Position numbers and translations under genes: made by a program
The notes under the pieces: generated by a model
What the model saw: the letters and a program-made list of their open reading frames with translations, nothing else
Databases searched by the model: none
Told to the model about the DNA's origin: nothing
Part shown: positions 9,116 to 20,530 of the stretch, in pieces
Layout: every line of letters begins with the position of its first letter
Position numbering within the stretch: position 1 is the first letter of the stretch
Assembly: GCA_027943245.1 (NCBI GenBank)
Contig: JANDJZ010000665.1
Location: 1-25,917, forward strand
DNA length: 25,917 bases
Reading direction: 5' to 3'
Origin: Acanthamoeba sp. SK_2022b
Taxonomy: Eukaryota; Discosea; Longamoebia; Acanthamoebidae

Positions 9116-10933
9116 TCAGAAGGCGATGGTCTTCTTGGTGCCCTCCTTGATCTTGACGCGCGTGGTGAGCTCCTTGAGCTCCGAGTGCAGCGCGTGCAGC
9201 TTGGTCCTGGCCTCCCGCATCCGCTGCTTCGCCTGCGCCGCCATCGCCGGATCTCTGCCGTGCCATCACAGCTCGCGTTCAGCACCGAGCCACTCGCTTC
9301 CTGCACGCACGCACGCACGCACACATGCACGCACCGGTCCTTGTTGCGCTGCACGCTCTCTTCGAGGTGTCTGATCTTGTAGACGAGGTCGTCCTTCTCG
9401 ATGAGCTTCTTCTTGAGGCTGTCCTGCAGCTCCTTGGCGCCCATCTTGCGGTAGGCCGCCTCCTCCTTCCGCCTCCTGCCGTCCCTCTCCTCCGCCGCGC
9501 CGCCCGCCTCGCTCCCGCCGCCGACGGCGCCCGCCTTGGCGTTGGCCTGCCCGATCTCGTTCAAGAAGCCGAACACGTCCGACTTGGGCTTCTTCGCTTG
9601 CTCGCCCTCCTCGTCGTCCCTGGTCGCCTTCCTCTTCTTCTTGCCCCGCCTACGCTTGCGCGGTATCGGGTTGCCGGCCTCGTCAAAGGCCTGTCGCCTG
9701 CCATCCCCGTCGTCACCATCGCCGTCGCCGCCTTCGCCATCGTCGTCGCGGCCTTGCCGGCGCCGCTCGTCGTGGCCCAGCCCCAGCAGCTCCTTCTTGC
9801 GCGAGGGGGCCTTGAGCCCGATGCCCAGCGGCTTCACTATCCCCTCGCCGTCCCTCCCCAGCCCTTTGCCCTGTCCCACCCCCACAGCACACACGCGACC
9901 ACACACACAACAACAACAACAACAACACGCAGCGGTGTATTGGCACGCGTGTTCGTTGGTCTTAAGAGCGACGGTGGCGCGTACGGGCGTGTAGCCCATC
10001 CTGGCGAGCAGCTTGGAGCCGATCCCGCTCGTGTGATCCTCCCACCTGCCCACCACGTAGTCGTGCCCCCCTGCCCACAACACCAAACGTGAGTGAGCGA
10101 GCGTGTGAGCTCTGCTGTGCTTGCAACGAGCGCGCACCCGTGGCTCGCATGAGGCTGAAGCCTTCGAAGCCGTCGTTGTCGTCGTCGTCGCTGCTGCTGC
10201 TGCCCGACGTGGACGTCCGTGGCCGTGGCCGTCGGCGACGCCCATCCGCTGCCTCGCTCTGGTCGGTCGACGCGTCGTGGTTGAGGTGCTTGAGGGTGGC
10301 GCCCTGCAGCAGCACGTCCTCGGGCCGCACCTCGAGCGCGACCCGCGAGTGGAGCAGCGTCACGCGATAGCGGCCCGACTCGGCGTCGGGCCGGCGCGAG
10401 TGGAGCAGGGCCTCGCGCCACACCCGCTGCTGCCGCCCGCGGCCAAAGGTCTCGGTCACCACCACGCGGCAGGCCAGCCAGCCCGCCTCCCCCTCCTCCT
10501 CCTCGCCGCCGCCGCCCACTGGATCGTCGCGCTTGCGCTTCAAGGTGGCCACGTTGGCGGCGGCAGCGGTGGAGGGGGTGGGGGAGGGGGCGTGTGACTG
10601 TCGTTGCCGCTCGGTGTGGAGCGCGAACTCGCGCTGGTGTGTGCGCTCCCACTCGTCGTCGTCGCCTCCGAACATGTCGGCCGCTCCGTCGTGCTTGTTG
10701 GCCTCCTCTTCAGCTCTATCCAACGGCGTTGAAGAAGACGCAGAGGTAGATGCGGCGGCATCTGCGGATGGTGGCGCGTGCAGGAGAGAAGATAGGGCGA
10801 GAAGCTCGGTGAGTTCGACCTTGACCCTCAGCAGATCGGCATCGGTTGGGTTTGTGAGCAGTGCGGCCTCTACCGCTTCCAGCTGCTCGAGCACAGCCAG
10901 CAGCCCCTCCTCCACCGAACCTTCTTCCATCAT
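9116..10933 (-). CDS. ZGPAT-like G-patch protein lacking a CCCH zinc finger
   Basis: Four exons on the minus strand (10933-10138, 10070-9985, 9870-9335, 9254-9116) give 518 residues in frame. The order of parts matches animal and plant ZGPAT: an N-terminal helical segment (GLLAVLEQLEAVEAALL ... VKVELTELL), a Tudor-like stretch around residues 155-220 (VALEVRPEDVLL), and a G-patch near residues 275-312 (HTSGIGSKLLARMGY then GKGLGRDGEGIVKPLGIGL). A Lys/Arg-rich region, the DVFGFLNE motif and a C-terminal coiled coil (KELQDSLKKKLIEKDDL..., AQAKQRMREARTKLHALHSE) follow. In the family these proteins are nuclear, tied to splicing or transcriptional repression. I see no C-C-C-H cluster in the predicted protein, although the family name comes from that finger. 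Two start Met codons (10933, 10930) are adjacent. It is divergent from the GH31 gene. Confidence 0.82.
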
Positions 10934-11072
10934 GCTCGAAAATTCAAAAATAAAATCAATTGCAAAGCTTGACGTCTAAAAGGAAATAAAGGAAATAACG
11001 CGACTGGCCGTTTCTTTAGAACCTGAGTTCACAGCGAGGGGAAAGGACGCTTGTAACACTGCCTCCGCAACG
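10934..11072. promoter_or_regulatory. 139 bp divergent promoter between ZGPAT-like and GH31 genes
   Basis: The two start codons face away from each other across 139 bases, so both promoters must lie here or inside the 5' ends. The region is AT-rich near the ZGPAT side, with a TAAAAGG element at about 10977-10983 and AAATAAA runs, which could serve as TATA-like elements for the GH31 gene. No palindromic operator is obvious. Confidence 0.5.
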
Positions 11073-13817
11073 ATGGGATGCGCCACTAAGTTGGCTGGTG
11101 CGCTCCTCCTGCTACTTTCGCTGGCGTACACTACAGCTCGGCAGCCATCTTCCCCCTACGATGCCCAGCCTGTGGCTCGCCCGGAGGCGACTGTGATCTT
11201 CGACCGAGCGCGCTTCACGATCCTCACCCCCGCCCTTATCCGCATGGAACTTCAGCTCCCCTCTTCCTCCTTAGCGGCTGCGACTGGAGCAGTAGGCGGC
11301 CAAGTCTTTGACGACCGCGCCACGTTCGCCGTCATCAACCGTCGCATGCCAGTAGTGCCCGCCTTTACCACCTCCCACCCCGACCCAGACATGATCGTAA
11401 TCACCACCAACCTTCTTCGAGTAACGTTCAAGCGCCCTGGACCGTTGGAGCGCAACTTCACCGCCGACAACCTCCGCGTGGATTTGGTCGTGGCAGGCAA
11501 GCCGACGTCGTGGGTCCCCGGAACGGTCGACCAGGCCAACCTCAACGGCACCTGCGCCATGGGACCCAACTGGCCGGGCGGGCTCGACTGCTATTCCACC
11601 CCTGAGCAGTGCGTGCAGAGATACAACCAGCTCTATAGCAATGGTCTCATATCGGGCAGCGGCTGGGCGATCCACGACGACACCTACACGCCCCGCTTCC
11701 AGGCACAGGACCCCAGACCTGGCGAGGTGAGGTGGTTTGATCTCACAAACGGGTCGGCCACGAACGAGCAAGAGCTGCGGGTGGGCCAGGACATCTATTT
11801 CCTGGGCCACGGCCATGCGTACGTGCAGGCCCTCCAGGACTGGAGCATGGTGTCAGGCCCCATCGCCTTGCCGCCGCAGTCCGCCTTTGGGGTGTGGTGG
11901 AGTCGCTACTATCCCTACAGCGACCAAAGCTTCCTGAAGGAGGTACGCCCCTTTCGGGTTGCAGAGCTCACATTTGTTCACTTAGATCTCTTTTGGCATC
12001 TCCCCATCACCAGGTCTTGATCCCTTACAAGCAGAACGACTTGCCACTGAACCACGCCGTGCTGGACATGGACTGGTACGTGTACCCACTTGTGGCACTC
12101 CCCCCACGCACCGGATAACCATCCTTGCACCCTTTCCCATGAACTCCTAAAATGGCAGGCACATTGAGCCCTCGACCGTCGGATGCAACAGTTGGGGCGG
12201 ATACACCTTCAACGCAACGCTGTTCCCCGACCCGGCGGCTTTCATCACTTATCTTCACAGCGATGACAACGTCGTCGGACACCCTCTCAAGCTTTCACTC
12301 AATCTCCACCCTCAGACCGGCGTCGACCACTGCCAGGCGCTGTACCCGGAAGTGGCGGAGGCCGTCGGGATTGACCCCAAGACCCTGATCACGGTGCCCT
12401 GCAATTACGACAACCAGACTTACAGCGATGTCATGTTCAAGATGGTGATGGGCGCGCCACCGCTGGTGGGCGTGGATTACTGGTGGACCGACTATGGCGG
12501 CTGCTCCAAGAGCATGGACGACCAGCACGCGCAGTGGTGGTCCAACTACCTGTTTGTGGAGCATATGAACGTTGCGGGCAAGAAGCGGCCGCTTCTACTT
12601 TCTCGCTATGGCGGCATTGGCTCCCAGCGTCTGCCTATCGGCTTCTCGGGCGACACGTTCCAGGTATTCGCTCTCACGTAGTGCACGCACGCTCCCAGGT
12701 TGATACGCGAGCCAAGTTCACTGACGCGGTTGCCGCGCAACGCCAGGACTACGGCACTCTGGGATTTGAGATCCAGATGACTCCCACGGCTTCGAACGTG
12801 CTCTTCACCTATTGGTCCCACGATATAGGCGGCAACCACAACGGCACCGACTGCCCGGGCACGGACAACCCCATGGACCTCTTTGGCATGGAGCTGCTCG
12901 TGAGGTGGCTCCAGTTCGCCGCCGTCAGCCCCATCTGGCGCACCCACTGCAGTTGCGACCGGTACTTCTGGACCTTCCCCTACTTTGACATCATGCGCCA
13001 GGCCTTCCATCTGCGCAACGCCCTCGGTCCCTACATCTACACGTCGGCCCGCCAGGCCTACGACACGGCGGTGGGACTACTTCACCCTCTGTACTACGAC
13101 TGGCCCGAGGAAGAAGGGGCCTATGCCTTCCGCGAGCAGTACATGTTCGGACCCGACGTGCTGGCGGCCCCCATCGCCCGGCCCACAGATGAAGCCTCGG
13201 GCCGTGTGGCCAAGGATGTGTGGCTGCCACCGGGCCGCTGGGTCTCGTGGGATGGCGCAAAGGTGTTCAACGGTCCGTACGTGTTCAGCTCGGACTGGAC
13301 GCTGGCTGATCTCCCGCTATACGCGCGAGCTGGCGCGGTCATCCCGATGAAGACCATGGCCTCGGTCGCCACCATGACGCCCGTCGACCCTCTGGTGTGG
13401 GTTATGTTTACCGCTGGCGGTGCGCTCACCGGCAGTGGCTACCTATATGAGGACGACGGCGTGAGCCTGGCCTACACCTTGCCAGTGGCCTCATCGGCTA
13501 CCACGGAGGTCAAGTTCCACTCCTCCCCCTCGGCTGGTGCCATCTCCGTCACCATAGGCGCCATGGCTGGTACATTCCCGGGCGCGCCCACGTCGCGCGG
13601 GCATGTGCTGCAGCTGCGCGGGCAAAGCCAAGCGCCACAGAGCGTGACCTGCAACGGCGTTGCAGTACCCAAGGTAGCTGGCCCCGGAGTGGTGCCAGGT
13701 TGGTACGTGGAGGGCGCCAACGCCGCCTCTCCACTGCTTTGCCCCTCAGGCAGCCTTGTCGTCTCTCTGGGCTCGCTTCCCGTCACTCAAGAGACCCTCG
13801 TGGTTCTCACCTGGTGA
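11073..13817 (+). CDS. Secreted GH31-family alpha-glycosidase
   Basis: Four exons (11073-11942, 12014-12075, 12159-12663, 12747-13817) give 835 residues. An N-terminal signal peptide (LAGALLLLLSLAYTTA) implies secretion or lysosomal delivery. GH31 landmarks appear in order: GVWWSRYYPY, LIPYKQNDLPLNHAVLDMDW, then GVDYWWTDYGG with the nucleophile Asp near residue 422, and GFSGDTF with the acid/base Asp near residue 476. SNVLFTYWSHDIGGN and SPIWRTHCSC follow, then a beta-sandwich C-terminus with LPLYARAGAVIPM and GYLYEDDG. GH31 enzymes cleave alpha-glucosides, alpha-xylosides or related bonds with retention. The WWTDYGG version of the nucleophile loop differs from the common WIDMNE form, so the exact specificity is open. 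Intron 3 ends at the AG before GACTAC; a nearer AG would break the conserved GDTF-DYGTLGF junction. GH31 stop to FolD start is 120 bases. Confidence 0.92.
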
Positions 13818-13848
13818 GCTCCTCTCTCCGCACTAAGATCACATGAAC

Positions 13849-13854
13849 AATAAA
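13849..13854 (+). promoter_or_regulatory. Likely poly(A) signal of the GH31 gene
   Basis: AATAAA lies 32 bases after the GH31 stop codon, followed by further A-rich AATAAAAAA runs at about 13875-13890. The next gene starts at 13938. Confidence 0.5.
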
Positions 13855-13937
13855 TCTCCAGCCGAGTAAAACCAATAAAAAAATAAAAAAAAGAACTGAA
13901 AAGAAACAGAGAGCTGTATTGCCCTTTTGCAGAACCA

Positions 13938-15625
13938 ATGGCGACTATCATCGACGGCAATGCTACGGCGGCTACGATCCGCGAGGAGCTGAAGAAGGAG
14001 GTGGCTGAGCTCAAGGAGAAGACGGGCAAGGTGCCTGGCCTTGGTGTCGTGCTGGTCGGTGCGAGGAAGGATTCCGAGACTTACGTCCGCATGAAGGGTA
14101 CCCGCCTCGCCTCCCACTCAAATCAGCTGATTTGAGTGCATATTAGAGCGTGCTTCGACGCATGCGTCGTGCTCAACTAAACGCCCACACGATTTGTATA
14201 CGCAATCGCGATTTGCACTCGCATGTTCTGTGGACACACAGGCAAGGCTGCGGAGGAGGTGGGTATCAACTTCATCTTGAAGAAGTTCCCTGCCGAGATC
14301 ACCCAGGAGGATCTCATCAAGGAAGTGCGTGCTTTGAACGAGGACGAGAGTGTGCACGGGTTAGTCACATCTTAGTTGTATTGTTTGTTCAATCTTTGCT
14401 GAGCCTCTCCATTTTTCATCACCCTAGGCTCATCGTTCAGCTGCCGCTTCCTTCGCACATCAACGAGAAGGCCGTCCTCGAGCAGGTCGGCCTGGCCAAG
14501 GACGCTGACGGCTTCGATCCGCTCAACATCGGTTGGCACACTTGTCCGCTCCCCTCTCCCCAACGCCAGCTCACCAGCGTATTACTTCGTTTTGCCCAGG
14601 CATGCTGGCGATGAAGGGCCACACCCCGCTGTCCGTGCCCTGCACTCCTCGCGCGTGCATGGAGCTCCTCGCCCGATACAACATCGACATTGATGGTGCG
14701 TTGAAGTTGTTGTAGTAGTAGTAATAGTAGTAGTAGTAACAGTAGTTGCCTACCTTGACCGCTCTAAACTCGCCCGCTGTTTGGGTCCGCATCGCGACGC
14801 ACAGGCAAGAGGGCCGTGGTGCTTGGCCGTAGCAACATCGTGGGCACGCCCGTGGCGCTCATGCTGCTGCACAAGTATAAAATAACCTCTGCCCTCTTTC
14901 AATTTATTCTATCTTATTCTTTTCTTTTTCTTTATTATTAATTATGTTTCAATTTTATATTATTGTTATTGTTATTGTTATTGTTATTGTTATTGTTATT
15001 GTTATTGTTATTGTTATTGTTATTATTCAATTCTCATGCCCACACTCGCAACTAAATGGCGACCCCGTCACCAGGAATGCCACTGTCACCATTTGCCACT
15101 CTCGCACCAAGGACCCCGCCGCCATCTGCAGGGAGGCCGACATCAGTGCGATGATGCCGCTTCTCTTTGGCGCCTTCTTCGCTCTGGCGTGCTAACCTCT
15201 TCTGATCCTCACCCTCCCTTTCTCTCTCTCTCTCTCTCCCCCTCTCCCTCTTTCCACCATCATCAGTCGTTGCGGCCATTGGCCAGCCCGAGTACGTCAA
15301 GGGCGACTGGGTCAAGCCCGGCGCGGCTGTCATCGACGTCGGCATCAACTCTGTCCCCGACGCCTCGAGGAAGTCAGGTACAAGCCGACTCTTTGTGTCT
15401 TGAGCGCGTCTCTGCTTGCATCGATAGGCAAGTGACCCTTGTGTGCGTGTGTGTGTGGGGGGTGCAGGCTACCGACTGGTGGGCGATGTGGCATTCAGCG
15501 AGGCCAAGGAGGTGGCGGGCGCCATCACGCCCGTGCCCGGCGGCGTGGGCCCCATGACCGTGTGCATGCTCCTTAAGCAGACACTGGAGAGCGCCAAGAG
15601 GAGCCACAACGCCGCTGCGCACTAG
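13938..15625 (+). CDS. folD: Methylenetetrahydrofolate dehydrogenase / cyclohydrolase (FolD type)
   Basis: Eight exons in frame: 13938-14097, 14242-14359, 14428-14531, 14600-14695, 14805-14874, 15075-15145, 15267-15377, 15468-15625; 295 residues, the normal length of the bifunctional, single-domain FolD/MTHFD2 form. Catalytic signatures are intact: SETYVRMK with Tyr49 and Lys53, GLIVQLPLP, the Asp in KDADGFDP, the nucleotide-binding loop GRSNIVGTP, and [10 protein letters not shown]. It oxidises 5,10-methylene-THF to methenyl-THF with NAD(P)+ and hydrolyses that to 10-formyl-THF, feeding purine and formyl-Met synthesis. No N-terminal targeting peptide is evident ([18 protein letters not shown] starts directly on the fold), which suggests a cytosolic enzyme, though a Met upstream was not excluded. 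There is no C-terminal synthetase domain, unlike animal MTHFD1. Confidence 0.95.
14960..15019 (+). repeat. (TTATTG)10 hexamer array in a folD intron
   Basis: Ten uninterrupted copies of TTATTG in intron 5 (14875-15074), preceded by T/A-rich sequence. It makes this intron unusually long for the gene. Confidence 0.97.
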
Positions 15626-15810
15626 GCGCTGTTGTGGCCCACGCGAATTTAATTGGCTCGTTTTTATTCTCATTTAAACGAAATATTAATTGTAGCGAGA
15701 AAAAAGTGGGTACCCAATCAGCGAAATAAAAATGAAATTGCTAATAGCCTTTTTCTCTATTTTAATGATACCATTACTCTTTTCAAGACAAATCACAACC
15801 TCGGTGGACG

Positions 15811-18247
15811 ATGGAGAGAGGAAGGGAGCTGCTGCGAAGGAACACAAGCACGGCGTCGTATGACGCGAGCGCGCTGCAGGAGGAGCTCACGCGGCGAGCG
15901 ACGCGGCGGGCCACCGAGGCACGCGAGGCGACGAAGAAGAACGCGCCCATACGCTGCAGGCGCGAGAAAGCACGCCAGACGGCCCCACCGACAGAGGTTG
16001 TCTATCAGTGGGGCTACATCCCCGTCCAGAGAACGATTCCCCCGCCGCCACCGGTACCGCACCTCAATTTATTTTATCTTCTTTATCTTGTAATAATAAA
16101 TTGAGTTAAAAATTAAATGCACACAGAAAGCGCCTTCCGCGTGGGAGGTGGCCGAGGAGTGGGAGATGGCTCGGGAGGAGGTTGCTGGCCTGCTGCCCAC
16201 CGACTGGAGCTCTGACCACGGCCACCGCTGCGTGGCCTGGCTGTCCCACCACGAGTACGACTTATCACCCCCACACCAGCACGCCCATCCTCCCCCGTTG
16301 GGCTGCCATGACCCACGTGCGCTTGTATATGCGTGTGCGTGGCCCAGCGAGCGGCGGCGGATGAGCGCACTCCACAGCTTGCACGCATTCCTGACGCCCG
16401 TGGTGGACAAGCGCCACCCCGCGCCCATACACGAAGTAGTCGACAAAGTCGTGGCGGCCCACGCCTGTGACATCGCGGGCCACCTCCGCCGCAGCCTGGC
16501 CTCGACCCGTGACTCGCACGGCGTGGAGGAGCGGCTGGTGGCGACGATGGTGGCCGGCCTCCTGCTGGTCTGGTCCAAGGAGAGCTGCGAGGTCGTGCGC
16601 GAGCAGCTCCTGGACGTCCTCACTCGGCAGGCCCTGACCACCACCAACAACGACAGCGACGACGACAATGACGACGATGACAACAACCAAGACAACGGCG
16701 AGCGAAGGCCATCGCCTCGACACCGCCAGCAAGGCGCGCCCACCTGTGACCACTTGCGCGCGGCGGTACCGTTTCATTTACTCGATTTATGTTTTTTTAT
16801 TTATTTTGTTGTATTTTATTTTATATTTCAATTCGTATCTGCTTACGTTTGGTCGGCGGGATGGCGAGGGTAGGCGCTGGAGGTGCTGGCCGTGCAGCAT
16901 CTGCTCCACCATTGGGACTCGGACTCAGCCCACACGGTCCACGATGACGCCGAGGCGCTGGTGGGCCTGATGGACCACATCTCTGCGCGACTGTGCTCGG
17001 CCGAGCAGACGTCGCCCTTGGTGCAGGCCACGGCCATGACCGTGCTCGGCCTGCTTGGTACCCTGCTGCCCCCGTCCTACGTGGCCGCCTGGATCGAGAC
17101 GTACGTGTGCGCCTACGCGACTGCGTGTGTGTCATTCCACGCGTGTCTCATTCCGCGCAACACCCCTGGAATGCAGGAATGTGGAGCTGGTGCTGCAGCT
17201 TCTGGGCCACGACGACATCGCGGTGCAGCTGGCGGTGGCCGACACTCTGCTGGTCTTCCTTACGCTTGTGTACGACGAGGTCAAACGGCGAGACGACGAC
17301 GACGATAACGACGATGGCGCCGAGATAGCCGACGATGCCACGGCGGAGGTGGGCCAGCACGAGCTATTCCTGCTGCGGGGTCAGCTGGAGGGAATGGCCA
17401 AGGAGAGGGACCGCCGAGCCAGCAAGAGCGACAACAAGGCCCTCCGGTCTCTCGTCGCCCGTCTGCGCCAACTCGTGCACGCGCTCGACCGCCGACCGCC
17501 CGGGCGCGACAACGCGGCCGAGGCCGAGGGCGACGGCTCGGCCGCCGTTCCCTGCATGCGGGTGGTGCTGCAGCCCATGCACCGCCAGTACAAACACGAG
17601 CCCCCCATGCGATATGAGCTGGCCCTCTACTCCGAAAGGTGCAGTGCTACCCCCCTCCCGACGTGGCCTTTGGTGCACCGCTAACGCGTCCTTACCAACA
17701 TCAAAATAAATAATACATACAATATACAATATAAATGAAAACAGGCACAGAAAGCAGCTCGAGGCGGTCATGGCTCTCACCGGCCCGTCCCTGTCGCTGT
17801 ACCTCAGGGTCTTTCCTCTCACAGCCTCAATCCCGCTCAGAGTTTGGTGAAGCGGGTCAGTCAGCTGACACACACAACCCGCGCGCGCACACGTAATGGA
17901 AACAGGGGAACGCCCTCGCGGAGCTCGTCGAGAGCATCATCATGACGAACGAGTTCATCGTGGGTGTCGAAACCTCCTCTCCTGATTCGTCGGATTACTC
18001 CTATCCAATGCATCCGGTAACCTTTTTTCCAGGTGGCTATTCTGCCCCGCGGTGCGCTGACCGTTCTCTCTCTCCTTCGGCGCTCAAGCCCAAGGGCGCC
18101 AACAGCAACAAGGTCACGCACGCCTCCAAGTACGTGATGGACTGGCACCCTGACCTGGGCCCCAAGGCCAGCGGTGCCCGACCGCGCCAACCGCCGCGAT
18201 ACAATTTCTACGCTCGGGTGCCCTACGGTCCGTGCAACGATCGTTGA
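15811..18247 (+). CDS. IFRD-like (interferon-related developmental regulator) helical-repeat protein
   Basis: Exons 15811-16053, 16127-16765, 16874-17100, 17177-17638 and one from 17745 join in frame. The N-terminal 80 residues are basic and disordered. Next come helical, Arm/HEAT-like segments (EVVDKVVAAHACDIAGHL, SPLVQATAMTVLGLLGTLLP, HDDIAVQLAVADTLLVFL). Asp-rich linkers follow, then GMAKERDRRASKSDNKALR, which resembles the conserved IFRD block before the C-terminal domain. The 3' end is unclear. Read straight on, the last exon stops at 17850. Alternatively a donor at 17767 (GTCATG) or 17842 leads to an exon 17906-17959 (GNALAELVESIIMTNEFI), whose NEF resembles the IFRD C-terminal domain, and on to a stop at 18247. 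Animal IFRD proteins are transcriptional co-regulators; function here is inferred and family assignment is moderate. Confidence 0.5.
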
Positions 18248-18625
18248 CCTAGCCTCCCCCCCACCAGAGTTGATGTGGTCGTTGCCCTTATCATTTCTGT
18301 ATTGGTGTATCAGGGTCGGCTCGGCCGTGGTGGTACAGGGGAGAGGCGGGTAGCGCCGTCGTTCAGCCCAGGTACTGTGTCGGCGCCGTGGTGGCCGCAC
18401 CTCCTGTTTTTTCGTCGAAACAGACGCTCACCCTTTTCCTGTTTTCGAAAACAGCGCCATAGCCCCCAACACTAACCGAGAGCGGGAGGCGGCGTTGACT
18501 TTGGAAGCGCGGCTTGCAGCAACATGCCACACCTACCCAACTGTTAAACTGGTCTACTTCAAGAAGCACTAAACTGTTATTTATTTGTTGGTCCTGGATA
18601 AAGCTGCTGCTGCTTCTTCTTCTTC

Positions 18626-18687
<62 letters not shown>

Positions 18688-18699
18688 CTGATTCCGGAG
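18248..18699. other. Intergenic region between converging genes
   Basis: No supported gene. It should contain the 3' untranslated ends of the IFRD-like (+) and GH76 (-) genes. A short open frame on the plus strand (18275-18475) has no recognisable features. A TTC run and a long GTT array occupy 18612-18687. Confidence 0.5.
18628..18687 (+). repeat. (GTT)20 microsatellite in the 3' region of the GH76 gene
   Basis: Twenty uninterrupted GTT units, preceded by TTC repeats (about 18613-18627). It ends 12 bases beyond the GH76 stop codon, so the GH76 mRNA would carry a (AAC)20 tract at the start of its 3' UTR. Confidence 0.97.
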
Positions 18700-20410
18700 C
18701 TACAAGGTGGCGAAGAGAAGCAGGGCCATGGTGGCGGCGTTCTGTTGGGCCTGGTAGACGGGCGACGAAGGGTTGGGCACAGGAGCGGGGCCCGCCCAGT
18801 CCACCGAGAACAGATTGAGCGTTGGGTTGCGCGCCTTGGCCCACAACACGTTGACATTGTTCGCCAAGAACTGACGAATCTCTTCCGCTGCAGTCGATTA
18901 GTGTTGTGTTGTGTACAGTTGATAAGTAGCTAACGCAAATGGCATTGGAATAAAGAAAGGCCAATGGGCGAACCTGAGGGGCCTTGGGTAGGGGCCTGTG
19001 AGCCCTGTTTGGCCAGCGCGTGGTAGAGGGCGACCAGGTACCTGAACGCAGGCCCCTTGAACTGTTCGCAGTCGCCCTGGCACCCGCTGTTCGTGCCATC
19101 GGAAAGGACCACTCCGGAGTCGCCCACCTTGACGACCTCGTCTGCAGACAGCGCTCTTATGATCAGTTGTTGTTTTTGATCATCAGCTCATTAGCCATTG
19201 GAAGGAAGAGGGGGGGGGGCACGTACTGGCGAGCATGAACGAGGCGATGCGCTGGGCAATGGCCAAGTAGGTCCCATTGTTCGTCGATGCGTGCATGTGC
19301 ACACTGGCGCCAATCATCAGCCCCTCTGTATTCGATTTGTAGGCAAATTGGTCAACTTGTGATTGGTTACGGGCGAGTTGTGGTAAAGGAGAGATAGGGG
19401 GAGGTGGCGACACCGTTGTAGGTGAATTTCCACCAAACCTTGTCCCCGTTGGTGGTGAGGTGGTCGGCCACTTGGAAGGTCGTCGGGTTGACCATGTTCG
19501 CCAGCCAGAAGTGGTACACCTGCCCAGCGCCCAGTCAGCCAACGAGCAGCAGTCGCGCGCGAGATAGTGAGAGAGAGAGAGAGAGATCGGTGGAAACCTT
19601 ATCCGCAAACGCAAAGTAGGCGCGGTCGGCGGGGAAGTGGTTGTGGAACATGAGCGAGAGGATCACAGGGCCCGCATTGGACGCCGTTGCCTTTTGAGTG
19701 TGATGCGTGTCCCACCAAAGGCCGCCTTGGCGTGTAGCCGATGTAGGTGAGCTTTCTCACACCACAGACACAGACACAGACACAAAGAAGGGAGAGAAAC
19801 CTTTGACGGGCCCGCAGCAGGAGGTGTCCCACGCTCCGGCGATTTCCTTCCACAGATAGACAGCCTTGCCGAGGAAGCGGCTGTCCCTGGTAACCTCGTA
19901 GGCGCGCACCAGCGCCATCGCCATCCAATTCATATCGTCGTAGTAGTCGCGCAGCCAACCTGCTCGACCGTCGTTTACAGTTTATAGTCGTCACTCCTGT
20001 GCTGGCGCACACGGCGTGGTGGCGCTTACCCGTCTTGTCTTGAGTGGCGTAGAACGCGTCGAGGAGGCTCCGGTAGTGCTGGTCCGTCGGGTAGAGACGC
20101 ACGGCGTCAATGAGGGTGTCGAACCCCTGTGCGGCCGTCCAGTACTGCGTCACTTGCCCTGTTACAAGATATTAACAGAATAATAAATAAAATAAAAGAG
20201 CGAATAGGAAAGCGAAAGATCTTAAGGGGAAGGGGGAGGCGGAGCGCACCGTTGGAAGGGTACTGATTGAGGAGGTAGCCGTCGTTGTCGCTCCAAAAGT
20301 GTCTTACGAAGGAGGAGAAACCAGCTTTCGCCCAGTCGGGGTCGTAAGACGCGGTTGCAACCAGGCCATGACACGCTAAAGCAGCCAGGAGCAGCAGCGT
20401 AACACTTCAT
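18700..20410 (-). CDS. Secreted GH76-family alpha-1,6-mannanase-like protein, start disrupted
   Basis: Eight exons on the minus strand: about 20406-20250, 20158-20030, 19959-19801, 19725-19598, 19519-19414, 19325-19227, 19141-18974, 18887-18700; about 377 residues. GH76 landmarks are clear: the catalytic Asp pair in RDYYDDMNWMAMAL near residue 105, GGLWWDTHHTQKATASNAGP, an aromatic-rich W/F helix series typical of the (alpha/alpha)6 barrel, and CQGDCEQFKGPAFRYL. GH76 enzymes cleave alpha-1,6-mannan of fungal and yeast walls or related glycans. The first frame starts with a hydrophobic signal-like stretch (VTLLLLAALACHGLVATA) but lacks an in-frame ATG. The ATG at 20410 is one base out of frame and an in-frame TGA precedes AGT. 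Either one base is extra between 20410 and 20400, or a small 5' exon joins at the AG before TGTTACG. Confidence 0.82.
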
Positions 20411-20530
20411 AGGTGGCTTGGACAAACGCAAAAGCAGTGTGCTGGCTCGCAGGCAAAAAGGCTTCAAAAAGCTTTGGTATTCACTTGATGATACAAATAG
20501 AGCAGGATAGGATTGCAGCATCAGGATGAG

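Noticed and set aside
8647..10245. A single 532-codon open frame on the minus strand
   Set aside because: It fuses the small membrane protein, introns and part of the G-patch gene; the domain order and splice sites show two separate genes.
16260..16351. Extra intron in exon 2 of the IFRD-like gene (GTGCGC...CCCAG)
   Set aside because: The segment is 31 bases and removing it breaks the frame; the continuous reading stays open.
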